Source: Zygnema cylindricum
Taxonomy: Eukaryota; Streptophyta; Zygnematophyceae; Zygnematales; Zygnemataceae
Assembly (NCBI GenBank): GCA_037447655.1
Contig: JBBHKE010002360.1
Location: forward strand, 161,091 to 225,090
DNA: 64,000 nt
Direction: 5' to 3'
The notes beneath the pieces were generated by a model that saw only the letters and a program-made list of their open reading frames with translations, did no database searches and was not told where the DNA came from. A program made the translations under genes and the position numbers. Shown one piece after another: positions 31,826 through 44,206 of this stretch (positions are counted from its first letter, which is position 1; each line of letters begins with the position of its first letter).

Positions 31826-34800
31826 ATGGCATCCGTCGACGTGAAATTTTTACATCATCAGCATGGCAAGTCCAAGGTTCGAGTAGGCAGGGTATGGCGA
31901 GAGGGAACCACACACCACATGGTGGAGTGGAATGTTGATATCTCTCTTCTCTCCGATAGTGAACCTGCATACACAGAAGGGGACAATTCTAATATTGTGG
32001 CCACGGATACAATGAAAAACACAGTGAGACATCTTGCTCCTTATTGATGGTTAACGTTTTTATTTTGTTGCAAGCTGTGATAGACTGCGATTTCTTTTAG
32101 TTTTATTTTCTCTCTCTAGACTCTGTCATTTTTGCTATTTGACCATTGCAGGCTGTGAGAAATTTGGACTTTCAGCTTTTCCTTTCTTTAATATCGTTTT
32201 TTTCATGCAAAATTCTGTCGCTGGCTTATTTGTTATCATGAGCGGCTGATGAAATCTATGTGATTTTTTCTTTACCTTTTATTTCAGGTCTACGTGCTGG
32301 CTAAACAATCTACAGGGCGGTTGTCCATGGAGGCTTTTGCCATCAGCATCGGCAAACATTTTGTCCAGACATATGCAGTTGTAAGCACCTTATACCTCGG
32401 CTTCACGCCATGCTCGGCTCCCCTGAGATGGAAGAAAGGGCTGGAGTTTCTCATTTCTTGACTATTTCCAGTGGAGGCTTACATAGTAGGCTTATGTTTT
32501 GTTTTGCGGTGTTCCGGTGTTGTGACAGGTCACTGGCTGTAAGGTATCCATTATAAACCATCCGTGGGAACGTGTGGTAATTGAAGGCCAGGCCCACCCT
32601 CATGGTACAGAGCCTCTTCTTACCTTATCCTTCGAAAATTCAGACACATGGACTTGACATCTTGCAGTGTGACGATGGCTCTCTTATCAGTGAACGATTC
32701 TTTCTGCTGTTACTGGATGTTTTTTAGAGGTTCTACTTTCAATTGCTTTCTCAGCTCCCCTGTCCTGCTTATGTTGGTTATTTTACCTGTCTGTGTAGCC
32801 CTTAAAGTAACACTAAACTCTTAATTCTCTATCTATCTGTTCCAATCGTGTTTATATATCGCTGTAGGCTCAAGTTTCTTGCTCGTTATCATATGGATTA
32901 ATTTTGTGTGTTATCGCTTAATATCTCTCTTATTGGAATTGCTCATCCATTGTTCATTCCTTCAGTTCGCCTAAGCCGGAACTGCTGTCTTAGACTTGTC
33001 TGTTTGTATTGGAGCTGGTGATGCCTTCCCCTGAAGGATTTCCCAACTCTTTATAATTTCAATTCCCTTGTTTTTTGTTTTGTTTTCCATTTACTGTTTT
33101 TGCCTTCTTGACTTTGATTTTTACTTCGTTCATTACAAGCAGCAAATGGTCAAAACATGTCTTTTTGTCGAGTTGATGTCAATGAGGAGGCCGCTTCTCA
33201 CAGTATACTAAGACCTAAGTGAGGGAAAATAGAATGCAGTTATGCGGCATCCTGGCTATTATGCAGTCAAAATTGGGATTTGCTGCTCTTTTGTTGGTAA
33301 TGTGCATTAAGCATTGTGAATAGTGATGCCCGCTTATTTTTTCTAACTTCATATTTGCATAAGCATTTGAGGGAATCTGTAGAATCAGGTTCTTTAGTAA
33401 TGTATATGCTGTGTTTTTTAGAATTTGCAATTTGAGTGTTAGTTAGTCGATCGAGCTTTCCATCCCGCCACGTTTTGTAAACTGCCTTTAACTGGACTTC
33501 GTTGTTCAAAATTATACTTGGACCTTCAATTGCCACTCTCCCTTACAGTGCAGCATTCTTATCTCAACAGTTGGCTCCAGAAATAAGCTGATATTATGAG
33601 GCAAACGGTTCACTTAGTATGTTATAATGATCCCTTGGGAGTCACGGTGGGCCGGCAGGTTTCAAGCAGGGCAGGGAGAGGCACACGGTAGAAGTTGAGG
33701 TGGACAAAGTGGGTGCTGTGAAAGTGGTCTCGGGGATTCAGGACCTCGCACTCCTGAAAACCACTCAGGTTCAGTTGCTCTCTTAAAATTGATCCTCCCT
33801 TACAGATTGTTCTTATTAGACTATAAGAACTTTTATCATCCAGTCGGATATGCATGAATTGTGGGTTTGTTTACGTTTTTAATATTGGATAATGTGTTTG
33901 AATTGACTTCAAATTTGACGCGCACGCCATGACTTGTGGAAAAGCTTAGTCTTTTCGGACATGGGTTTTGAGGAAAGGTTCCTCTTTGGAGTATGATGCA
34001 GTACACTTGACAGAAACAATTGAGCCTGTTTCTAAATGGTAGCTGTTTGGTGATCTCGTCTTCCGTTTGAATCCGTTTGACCAGTAAGAAAATGTGGAGT
34101 TAAGGAGTCTGAAGCAACCATTCTGTGCTCTGCCTTCTCTCAATTTGCAGTCAGGATTTGAGGGGTTCATCCGGGATTCATATACAATGCTTCCCGAGAC
34201 AAGAGAGCGGATTGTGGCCTCTAATGTTTCCATCACGTGGAGGTATGTTCAGAAAGCAGAAAATGAGGAAACCATATTCGATTCTTTGCCAATCTTCTGT
34301 CTGAGGTGTCTTGAAGCCAGTATGCTGACTCATTAGTGTTTTTCTGGTGCTTTTTTTTTTCGGTTTTATCCAGATATGGGTTGAAGCCAGTGTGCTACTC
34401 TTCCACATTTTCTCTGGTGAAAGAGCTTATCATGAGCACTTTCTTTGGACCACCTGATACTGGTGTTTACAGTCCCTCAGTGCAAAAAACTCTTTACGAA
34501 ATTGCCCAGGCAATTCTGAGCAAGTGAGTATAAAACCACATAGAATTCTACTGGGCAGGGCTTTTTACTTGTAGCAAGGTTAACATGACCTCGGAATTTT
34601 TGGGACTCTAGTGCACTGATTGGCTCTCCTCTGACAGACGACATTCTGAGGTGTGGCTGCAGAGTGCCCGAGGTGGAAACTGTCTCCTTGAACATGCCCA
34701 ACCTCCACTTCCTTCCTGTTAATCTGCCCCCTATCGGAGTGAAGGCAAGTTTGACAAACACACTTATTTCAACCTCGGTTCAGTGTCTCCCTGTCTCTTT

Positions 34801-35713
34801 CCCGATCTCTCTCCCTTGCTCTCTCCCCCTCCCTCCCTTCCTTCACCCGCCTTCTCCACATGTGTACATATATATACATGTACAATTATATATGCATACA
34901 TAATTTATATTGCTACTTGTATAATAACCAATCTCATGAGAAAATACAAACAAGAGAAGAGTAGACTAAAGAAAAATGCTGACATTTGAAGATAACGCAG
35001 CTACACCGTGTATCGTTATTACTTTTCTTGCCAGGCTGTGGAATTCAGATATATGCATATATATACACACACATTATATATAACAGCTGTTTTTATTCGT
35101 TCCTGAAAGACATAATTTGTAGTTTTTGAGCGATCCTTCTATGACATATACCTTGTGGGGCACACCCCTATTTTTGGAAGAATCAAAAATAGGCCCTTGA
35201 TACTGATAATACAGCGCGTACGGTCCACACTGTTAAGTTTGAAAACAACGAACAATGTTTTTTTTGTTGCTTCATTAATATATATGTATCTATATATCTA
35301 TATATCTATATCTGTATATATATAATGTGTGTGTGTATAAATATAACACATCCATCCATACATACATACATACATACATACATACATACATACGTACATA
35401 CATACATACATACATACATACATACATACATACATACATACATACATACATACATACATACTTACATACACATACATGCATACACATATATACATCTAAA
35501 TATATACATATGTACATGACAATAAGTTCCTACCTTATGTGGATGTCCCAGGCAGTAGGATCCTGACAGGAAGGTTGGCACTGAGTAGTGCTGTGGGTGG
35601 GCCATGTGGTGCAGTTTGACAACGATGTCTACACGCCGACCAGCGAGCCGCACGGCACTATTGAAGCGCACCTCTCGAGGCAACCGGCCAACCAACTGAA
35701 GTCGCGACTTTAG
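31826..35713 (+). CDS. UOX: Uricase (urate oxidase), peroxisomal
   Basis: Uricase oxidises urate to 5-hydroxyisourate in purine breakdown, in the peroxisome. Eight exons keep phase throughout and give 299 residues: 31826-32023, 32288-32380, 32529-32604, 33659-33768, 34151-34242, 34374-34523, 34663-34744 and 35615-35713. Family marks, in order: HGKSKVRVGRVWREG with the N-terminal Lys, DNSNIVATDTMKNT with the catalytic Thr, SGFEGFIRDSYTMLPETRER with the Phe and Arg that hold urate, MPNLHFLPVNL with the Asn-x-His pair, and TSEPHGTIEA. The chain ends in SRL, a type 1 peroxisomal targeting signal. The length equals that of known uricases. Intron 7 appears to be GC-AG (AAG/GCAAGT) and holds a tetranucleotide repeat. 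The ATG at 31826 is the only one that fits. Confidence 0.97.
35355..35484 (+). repeat. (CATA)n tetranucleotide microsatellite
   Basis: About 30 tandem CATA units with rare interruptions lie in the last intron of the uricase gene. AT-rich TATATA repeats flank them. ORFs of Tyr-Ile-His-Thr or Met-Tyr-Val-Cys type across it are artefacts. Confidence 0.95.
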
Positions 35714-38700
35714 GAGACTGCCAATGTGTAACAGATTCCAAGCTGTTGCGCTTTTTTCTAGTGAAAAATAGCTTAAATATTTTATGCTCTTCGAGTTACT
35801 ATGTAAAAAAGAGTTGTTAGGCGAAATATAAACGATAGAATTCTTGCAAGAGTTGAGTAGAAACCCGATATCATCTGGTTATCAATAAAATTTGTGGAGG
35901 GCTTTCTCGTTCTCTATATAATGGTCTTATTTTTCGGTGATCGTTTCCCATCCCTGGACCTTGTTCATCTGAGAGTTGACACTTACGACGAATCCTGTAA
36001 TCATTCTCCTCCAGTCATTTTCCCACCGTGACATTACACAAAATGAGTCTACTGGTGTTATGATGGACCTCATTAAATAGAAAAAAGAAAGAAGTGGATA
36101 TTATGGTTTATCTTCATTATCAAATCACAATCCACATTAGGCGCTTGGCCCGGTCTGGGACAAGACTGAAACAAACTGAACTAAACCTTTTTTTTTTGGC
36201 GGTTCCATTTTATTTATTTGCTAACTGTTTCAGCCACACATTTTTTCAAATTCCAGAAAATAGTGTTTAATTACTATAAACAAGGGTGGACTATAATTTG
36301 CCATGTCTTCCTAAACTAATTTAATGTTATGAGTTCTTTTCTGCATTCACAATAATGTTTTCCTCACACTAATAGTGATTTAGATATCAAAATCGAACAG
36401 TGTAACGAAGTGTGTGAAATTGTTGATAAACTACATACTGTAAGCATATTGTTACATATTGTTGGTAAGTTTTGAGCTCTCAACAAATAACCACATGTTT
36501 CTACACTGGAATCGAGCATCACAATTTTTTTTTGTCAAATGGAAAATTACATTATCTTCAAAAAAAACAAATGAAACTGATTCCCAGCCTCACAAAAGGT
36601 GACACCAAAAAAAATCAAAATAATTGCAATAAAAGAAACTAAATTATCGACTGTCCTTCAGCTTCACCCCGGCATTATCTTCTCTTTGAGCCCCATTTAT
36701 CACTTCTCCCGGTTTAAAAACACACAAACTGCATGCCAATAATCAGAGCAAGTTTTCCCTCGTGTTGAAGCATTATATTCTGTTCTCCGACAAAAGGTAC
36801 AATATTTTGTTGAGAGTTATACAAGCAGAAAATATTGAAAACAAACGAAAACTACCAAACGAACTCCGGAAATGAGTAGACCCTCTAAAGGGGAGGCCAA
36901 GAAATCTTCCAATCTCAGGGGAGCTCAACGAGGGAGGTCTCGGATATGACGACGATCCATCACCGCCATAGTACAACATAGAAGGGCAGGAGCCTCTTTA
37001 AGCTGTAACGTCACAGACAAACACTCACAATATAAAGGATGTGAGGAAAGGTGGAGTATTCCCGTGTCCCCTTATCACAAACAAACGTCGACCGCAAGTA
37101 TGAGGAAGCTCGTTCAGGGCAGCAGCATCTCGCACTAAACACTGCTGTGGGTTCCCCTCCAAGTGTGTAAACGAGTATATTTTTTTTGTTAGCTTTTTTT
37201 CACATCTTTAGCTTGTCCTTTTTGTTTGTCATTTTGTATTCATCGTGTTCTTGGTGTATTATTGTGGCTTGATTCTTTACGACATTTCTCACTTCTCATT
37301 CTACCTGTTTATTACTTCCACATTCTCAGATTGTTGACTATCATGATTTTTTTATAAATCTTAAAATTTGCACTCTACGCTAGTTTGGTCATTATATTCT
37401 GATGGGTTTTTGAATATTTACTTTCTGAGTGTGATCATTTTCTTTTTCTGGCATTTTGAGAATTGACCTTCACACCTTTAACCTTTTTTACCCCAAAATC
37501 AATTAAATTCCTCTTAGAAGGAACACAACACCACGCAACTTTCTGTGGTGACCTCATTTCGGCCAAGCTTTTCTGTAACCCGCATCATTTTTACTAAAAA
37601 GTATAAATCACATGTATTGTTTCACACATAAAACCTACAATTATGTCCATTAACCCAATTTGAAACAGATTAAATTAAAAAGCACAATGGTAAAGCATCT
37701 GAGTCCAGGGGTACAAAAGGGGTGGCATGGCCAATACTGCAAAACTACAGGCATGGCAATATAAAACAAAGAAAGCAACGTGAACACACAAAAATGGCAA
37801 GTAAAATAAAAGGACTAGAACCCAAAATGAAAAACACGAGAATTAACCCAATTTAGTGTCATCAGCAATAATTTCACATCTATGCCTATAAGTTCTTTAA
37901 TATGATAGATGGTGTGCTCCCTCGCAAGTTTAGTTACAAAGTGCACAGAGAACTTGTGATATGCAAATGCCACAAATCTTGTGAGAATCTTGTGTGCCAG
38001 GAGCTGTTCTCAAACTCATTCTTGTAATTTCCAGTGCCTATTTGATGGCGAATGTACAGTTAGCAAGGATTTAGTATGCCAGATAGGCCAAAAAGGTCCA
38101 TACAAAAGGCCACTCAAGTGCACAGTGTCCTGAAGTTTCATTTTGCCTCTTTTTTACACCAATCAGCATAAACTTTGTCAGAATTTTGGCCAAACCGGAG
38201 GAAGATTATGCAGAACAAGCAAAGACAAACTCATCCTTATGGAACAAAAAACCACCAATGTTTCACAAACATGAAGACTGGAAGGAGGACATACATAGTA
38301 AACTAACACAACCAAAATGAATAGTCTTACCTAGAAAGAACTAGCTAAAGATCCCCCGAAACAATAACCCAAACGATTTAACAATGCCTCCCGAGTTGGA
38401 AAGACCGGTTCAATCAGGATTTAAGGACATCCTCAATAAAATTATCACTGCCTTGTATGCCACCGTACATTGACCTTTTGTATCCTATCAGAATCCTCCA
38501 CCATTCTCTTAGAAGCAGATTGCAACGAAAAGAGTACATCCAATTGATTCTAGTTCGCAATCGATACTGTCAACGTCTCGTCTCATTGACCTTCTATAAA
38601 TACTTTTCCAGAACACAGTCAGAGGACTAATCCTACCTGTCCAGGAAACCCTTGTAAAAACATCTGCGACTCCTGGATTCCCCGAGTCCGGAGTCGTTTA

Positions 38701-39184
38701 TGAAATAACTTAAAAGAAGTGACTCAGTGAACTAGCTACAGGCTTCAACACGGCACATAACATTAGCTTCCCTAAACAAATGTATGCCCGAGAGGGGCCA
38801 TACAAATGGCACGTCCTTCTTTGATAACTCTCCATGCTTGTCGATCTAAAACCTCAACTACCTAGTTCCCAGGAAAGGTCCATTCCTGAGCCTGATTGCA
38901 TACAGCTCATAAAGTGCTGTCATTATCAGTCTGATTACCTTTTCTTGTTTCACATGTCCGCGAAACTTGACAGCATTTCTGTTCAGTCCTCTATAATATC
39001 TGCAGCATGAGCTAATTTCCATTTTCCCGACTACTTTCCATTTTCCCGACCCGTGTAGTTCTGACGACACATGTATATGTGACGGTAACATCGCAGCCCT
39101 CGTGGCCACAATTTGTACAAGGTGAGACATCATCTTTTTTAAACCTTACGACGGACAGATGCTTTCAAAAAGCTGTGAACCATC
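35714..39184. other. Intergenic region without recognised genes
   Basis: This 3.5-kb AT-rich region lies between the 3' ends of the uricase and At4g15545-like genes. At about 36243-36375 it has a decayed copy of the interior shared by several MITEs (AAATAGTGTTTAATTACTAT, GGTGGACTATAATTTGCCATG). No exon was found on either strand. Parts near either end are probably 3' UTR. Confidence 0.5.
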
Positions 39185-42100
39185 TTATGCCGGCAAATGG
39201 CGACTCAAAAGACCATCAAAGGCAACGCAGAGGTCCCTATTTTCAGGCCCAAAGATTTCATCTGCTCTTCGAAGAGTTGCCTGCATCATTCAAAAACCAA
39301 AACACACTGAAATTCAGTTCCAAAAGGCAGCATATTAACCGATGGAGAGACACAACAGACCAAACCAGTTCATCTCCAAAGATTCTCCTAAAAGTGCGGC
39401 TAAAATTTTGACGGGACAGTAAGAACTGGCTAATTACTCCTCTATGTCCACTCAGACAAGACCTTTAATGTCGCAAAGGGGAAACCTTGTAGGCGTCAAC
39501 CTTCACCTATGGTTGAAATAAAATCAGCTATCTTAAAAAAAATCCAATATCGTCCTTAAGAATTCAAGCAACCTACAGCTAGCTACCTACCTCCTGAAGT
39601 GATGTTAAAACAACAAAAACTGCACTTAATTCAGTCTCTCCCCAATCTTTGCTACAGCATTATAATTCAAAACAAAGACACTCTGCCAGTCAATTAAGAT
39701 TTAAGCTCTAGCATGCCCTATTCAACTCCATTAGACCCACTTCATTCAACCCGCCCCTTCTTGTCAACTAGTTCCCTGTCAAGATGAGTACCAGGAGGAA
39801 GTGACGAATAGTTACAATTTTTGCACTCATCTAATGTTAAGTGCAGTACTCAAATAGTATAACAGTCCTTCAAACTTTCTGTCAGTTATTCACAATGTGG
39901 GAACCATTTTTTGATACCCCTAAAGCCGCTCGTTTTAAAACAAAAATAGTGATTGGCTGCCAAATATAACATTCAGAATGCCATTTCGTTCAATTAATTA
40001 TAGATTTTGCGTCGATACTACAAGCGCCATACTCCATGGGATGGTGAGATAGGTGTTAAATATAACATTTGACTCCCTAATCTTGTTTTTCTAAACTAAA
40101 ATCACACTCGTGAAGTATTAACCTCAAGCATTTCACATTTAAAATTGAAACTCTATTGGTCCAGTAAGATTAGATTTTGTGGCATTTCGTGTCAGCATTC
40201 GTGTATGCATTGTACTTACACATGGCTGAACGAGACATTCAAACCACAAGATATTGAACCTCACCGAGTTCAAACTACAGAAATGTTGATCCAAAATTCA
40301 GCTGGCTGCCTAAAATAATATATTTGTACCAAATTACTAACAAAAGACAGTCGTTCATTTCCTGCTTATCAAATCATAATTGTAGATTTGAAAAGAAATG
40401 AGCATCAACTAAATGTACATCTTCCAAAAATCGATAGCCACTGTGCTACATTTCCAATATGGCAAAGTAGTGTAGTGCATGACGCTGTTCCACATCAGCG
40501 CCGTTGACTTATGATACGCAAACTTCACCCAAAGTGTTTGGAGTTCAAAAAGCACTAAAACATCTCCCTGGCTTGTACACAATTGCCTTATAATAATGAA
40601 TGATGTATGTTTCTTTCAACTTATTACTTCTAACTAGGATAGATGTGATACTGGTGGCCTATCAATGTGCATCGGTCTATGGCTGCAATGGACATTAAAT
40701 CACGCGTGGGTTAACACACGAGTAGAGGATGTTACAAACCTTATATCAGCCAAGTTGCTGAAGCTAATGGAATGCGAGCAATGAACTAGTATGGACGACA
40801 CGACTTATGTGATACAAATATCATATCACCCTCTACCCTCACATAACCCTGATTTAATCACAACGTAGCTTGCAGATCGCTGCCTTTTTCTCAGGTTTTC
40901 ATAATATACACAATGAATTATTGTGCATAGCTGGGCAGAAAATATGTAGAAAACAAACATCTGAAACAGGTGCCCAGGATATGAAACATATTCTTTATTG
41001 GAAAAATACGATCGAATGGTCAAGATATTCTCTAAAAAAAAGGGCTCGAACAGATTAATATTCCTTCCCAACTGGTTACGTTTGCACCATTGGACTTCCC
41101 CAGTTACCACACTTGAAATTACCTCCTTATCCCAACCATCACTTATGCATATACAAAGCATTTATGTTTTGTGAGTTCACGTAAATGTACAGTTAAGGGA
41201 CACCTTATCCCTGCAGATGAGAACCTGTCAATCCATGGTTCTGCACAGTGGAGAAACTCCTCAGAATACTAAGTTTCTTTAATTAGCCAGAAAGTGAGGG
41301 AAAAACTACCATACCTCTCGAGACTGCCGATGAGCGTTGAGCTCCTTGATGTTGGCTAGGAACTCACTGAACTGATCATGCGTCAGCCGGTTTCTAAAAG
41401 TTCCCAACATTCAAAAAAAAAAGACTCCAGCCTATGAGTTTAAAGGAAAGATCCGCTCGTTTCCTGTTCACAAAGATGTGCCATCACAAAAAACATGCAA
41501 CAATAGATTGCAACATGCGTGAAAGTACCTCCTCCAACTAGTAAAACAATATAACTCCCCAAGAGCAATCAAATGACCCTACCTGGCCTGCCGGAAGAAC
41601 TCTTTACCATCCACGCGGTTGGGCCGTGCTGTAAACCCCGACATGGTCAAGAGACTCTTGTCAGCAGTGCCTTTCCACAGAACAACCTCAATTCCTACCA
41701 GCTGCAATACAGGCTTGAAGACCCTTTAGGCCTCTTTAAATTGAACTAGGACTTCCTGTCTGGCCAGTGGAACAAATAGGGATAACAAACCTTTTGGGGA
41801 GCCTGCTGCAGATCCAAAAGGAGGCGTAGCACCCGGTGTAATGTGAGGAGAAAAGTGTGGCGTCAACAAGGGTGTACGACTAGGTGTGCGAGTGCGCAGT
41901 ATCCTTTGTCCTGTGGCCATACCCCAAAAACCATATTATGGCACCTACGATCAAATCACAACCTCGTTGAAAATTGCCAACAACCAACTGAAAGAGTTCA
42001 GCCTCATACAATGCCTCGTCTTTGATTTGGCAAAAAACAGCTCTAGTGATGCTATTTGATTGAGTCATTCAAAGACAATCAGTAAACTACCCATCGCTAT

Positions 42101-43652
42101 CAATTTTAGAAACACTGATTCCGAACCGGTTTTTTTGGTCAAAATTCACAAAACAGTGTTAATAACACTGTTTATGAGGGTAGAATCAAATCAACCACCT
42201 CTCTCTACCCTACAATAATAAAATAGTATTATTGATACTAATTCCACTTCAATGCTAGCAATTCCTTTACAGTAATAGCGCTTTGCAGTGTAAATTATCT
42301 TCGCACCATCTGAGAAATGATCACTTGTGGTGGCGCTTGTCCCTGGGCCCTCTCCAGAGGCGGGCAGCGAGGAAGCGCGAGAGAAGCTTGAGGAGGGAGG
42401 TAAGGAGTGTGCCTCAGCACTCTCAGACGCCACTGTGGCAGCACGACCTGCCTGTGTCAGTGTCCTCCCGCCTTCTCCCTCCTCCGACCCACGGACACTG
42501 TCAGCGTCACTGCTGTCAGCACCTGCAACATCCCTCAGTTGCATTGAAAGAAGAATCAGAAAGTGTTCGGAAATTTAACAAAGACAATCGCTTACACCTT
42601 CAACAGCAGCTAGGAAACTGGATGAAACATTTCCTTGGATTTGCTCCTCAGAACAGCCATTGGAGCACACCCACCAGCAGAACCGGTGCCCTTAGCTGGC
42701 GGGCTCCCAAGAAATGCGTTATGCATTGAGCGCAATCGTACCCTCAAAGGCGGGCTCTCACCAGCTGATGCCTGCACATTGTTACAGAGAAGGGATAGCC
42801 AGAAATAAGAACAGCTGTCCTCATGGCTCACAATGGTCACTTAAAGAGCATATTGCAGAGAAGGACTCCATGGCCGACCTGCTGTGTTCGAGCCGCACTC
42901 AGCCCGTCCTCCTCCGGTTCGTCCTGTAGTTGCTGCATGAGGGTGCGCTTGAAGGTCTCCAGCTGTAAGAAATGCCCCTCAATAATGGACTCAGGTGAGA
43001 CGAGTGCGATAGAAGATGTGAGGCAATGCTAACTTCAGTATTCCGTAGACAACAAGCGCTGAAATAAAGATTTTAGTTTGTTTATTGACAAGTCATTTAC
43101 CTCCAAAAGTGAAAGTAAATAAAAGAAGAGAACTTTGGAACAGCTCCAGAAACGACAAAAAAAAGGGGGGAGGTCCATGGCAGCGCACCTTTGCCACATC
43201 GCGGTTTAATTTCTTAACAGTCGCTACCAACGCGTTTCTCTCCCCAGATAACTTAGCCTGCATAAACTTCTCCATTTTCCGGTGTAAATAAGCGCATTCC
43301 ATTAACCCACTACTTTCTCGGTTCAAATCAGTCAATCTCCCAGCATCTGAACCAACATCAAAATGCCACTCGCTTCACTCACCTGCTCGTCCATAGCGTG
43401 CCCTAGCTTCCTGCTAGAGTCCTGCAATGCCTGCTCAAGCTCTGCCACTCGAGCTTCCAGAGCCCGGTTTGTTCCCGGACCAGACTCCGCTTCCATCCGC
43501 CTCACGCGGGCAGCATAGGCTCGATGGGCAATACGCCATGCCACGTCAAGCTGCTCAAAAGGATCCTCGGGGAGCAGGGCGGCCAGCTCCTCTGGAATGT
43601 CTGGAACAGAGAGACCGTTGGACATGGAGGTCGACTGACGCCACGTGGTCAT
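39185..43652 (-). CDS. At4g15545-like coiled-coil protein
   Basis: This is a conserved plant protein with no established function that I can state. Nine minus-strand exons keep phase and give 380 residues: 43383-43652, 43189-43257, 42879-42962, 42675-42771, 42307-42522, 41791-41910, 41583-41694, 41315-41393 and 39185-39280. The N-terminus has IPEELAALLPEDPFEQLDVA, then a coiled coil (ALEARVAELEQALQDSSRKL, ERNALVATVKKLNRDVAK, LETFKRTLMQQLQDE). A Ser/Pro/Thr-rich low-complexity middle follows (SRTPLLTPHFSPHITPG). The conserved C-terminus has VDGKEFFRQAR, LTHDQFSEFLANIKELNAH and IFGPENRDLCVAFDGLLSRH. The start may be at 43652 or at a second ATG at 43625. The 2.0-kb last intron is long. One intron holds a MITE. 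It shares a 554-bp upstream spacer with RPB11. Confidence 0.9.
42089..42290. mobile_element. MITE in an intron of the At4g15545-like gene
   Basis: Ends are CCCATCGCTATCAATTTTAG and the loosely inverse AGTAATAGCGCTTTGCAGTG, with TA on both sides. The interior has ACAGTGTTAATAACACTGT and GGTTTTTTTGGTCAAAATTCAC, matching the MITE at 53011. It lies in the intron between the exons at 42307 and 41910. Confidence 0.7.
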
Positions 43653-44206
43653 TGCCTGTAAACTGACAACACAATGCGCTTTTGCTCAGTGGAGTTAGGG
43701 TTAATGCGCTTCTTTGGCAGATTAGGGTTAGAGGCGAAGGCGTAAGTAGAGACAGTACAGTACAGGCGTACCGGTACAGTACACCGTGAATCGCTATTAT
43801 CCACTCCCGGTTCCCTATGCCATCTGATTATCTGAACACAAAATGTAGAATTGTTTTGTTCTGAACGTGTGGTTTGAAATATTCCACGACATTCAAACTG
43901 GAAATAGCATTGCTTAAAAAAGATGCTGTTAGATCTAAAAATTTACAACACTAACCCAACTACTTATTTCTTAACGCTTCTGTGGCACTAGTACTATAGC
44001 GAATCACGGTGCACTGAACCGTAACCAGCGCTATACTGCTATCATCGTGTTACCCTATACCACCAAACTCTGCAGCTGTGGCTTAACTTTTGAACTTCAG
44101 GAGTCGGGAGTGTTCGCCTCGGATTTCGGACTTAGGAAGCCCTAGCTCTACTCTTTTTGTGAGCTGTCTTCTTTTGAAAGAAAGGAGCAGTAAAGCATCC
44201 GGCAAA
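43653..44206. promoter_or_regulatory. Divergent spacer between the At4g15545-like gene and RPB11
   Basis: The two genes start 554 bases apart on opposite strands, so this holds both promoters. A MITE takes up 43782-44011. No clear TATA box was seen. Confidence 0.6.
43782..44011. mobile_element. MITE in the shared promoter
   Basis: Ends CACCGTGAATCGCTATTAT and ATAGCGAATCACGGTG are inverse copies. TA precedes the left end; the right side has CA. The interior is AT-rich and non-coding. Confidence 0.8.

Noticed and set aside
35004-35225. Another CACCGTG-type MITE in the last uricase intron
   Set aside because: The left end CACCGTGTATCGTTATTAC is convincing, but the right end is too decayed to fix, so it is mentioned only as a possible copy.
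35290-35566. ORFs rich in Tyr-Ile-His-Thr and Met-Tyr-Val-Cys
   Set aside because: Translations of the (CATA)n microsatellite in the uricase intron.
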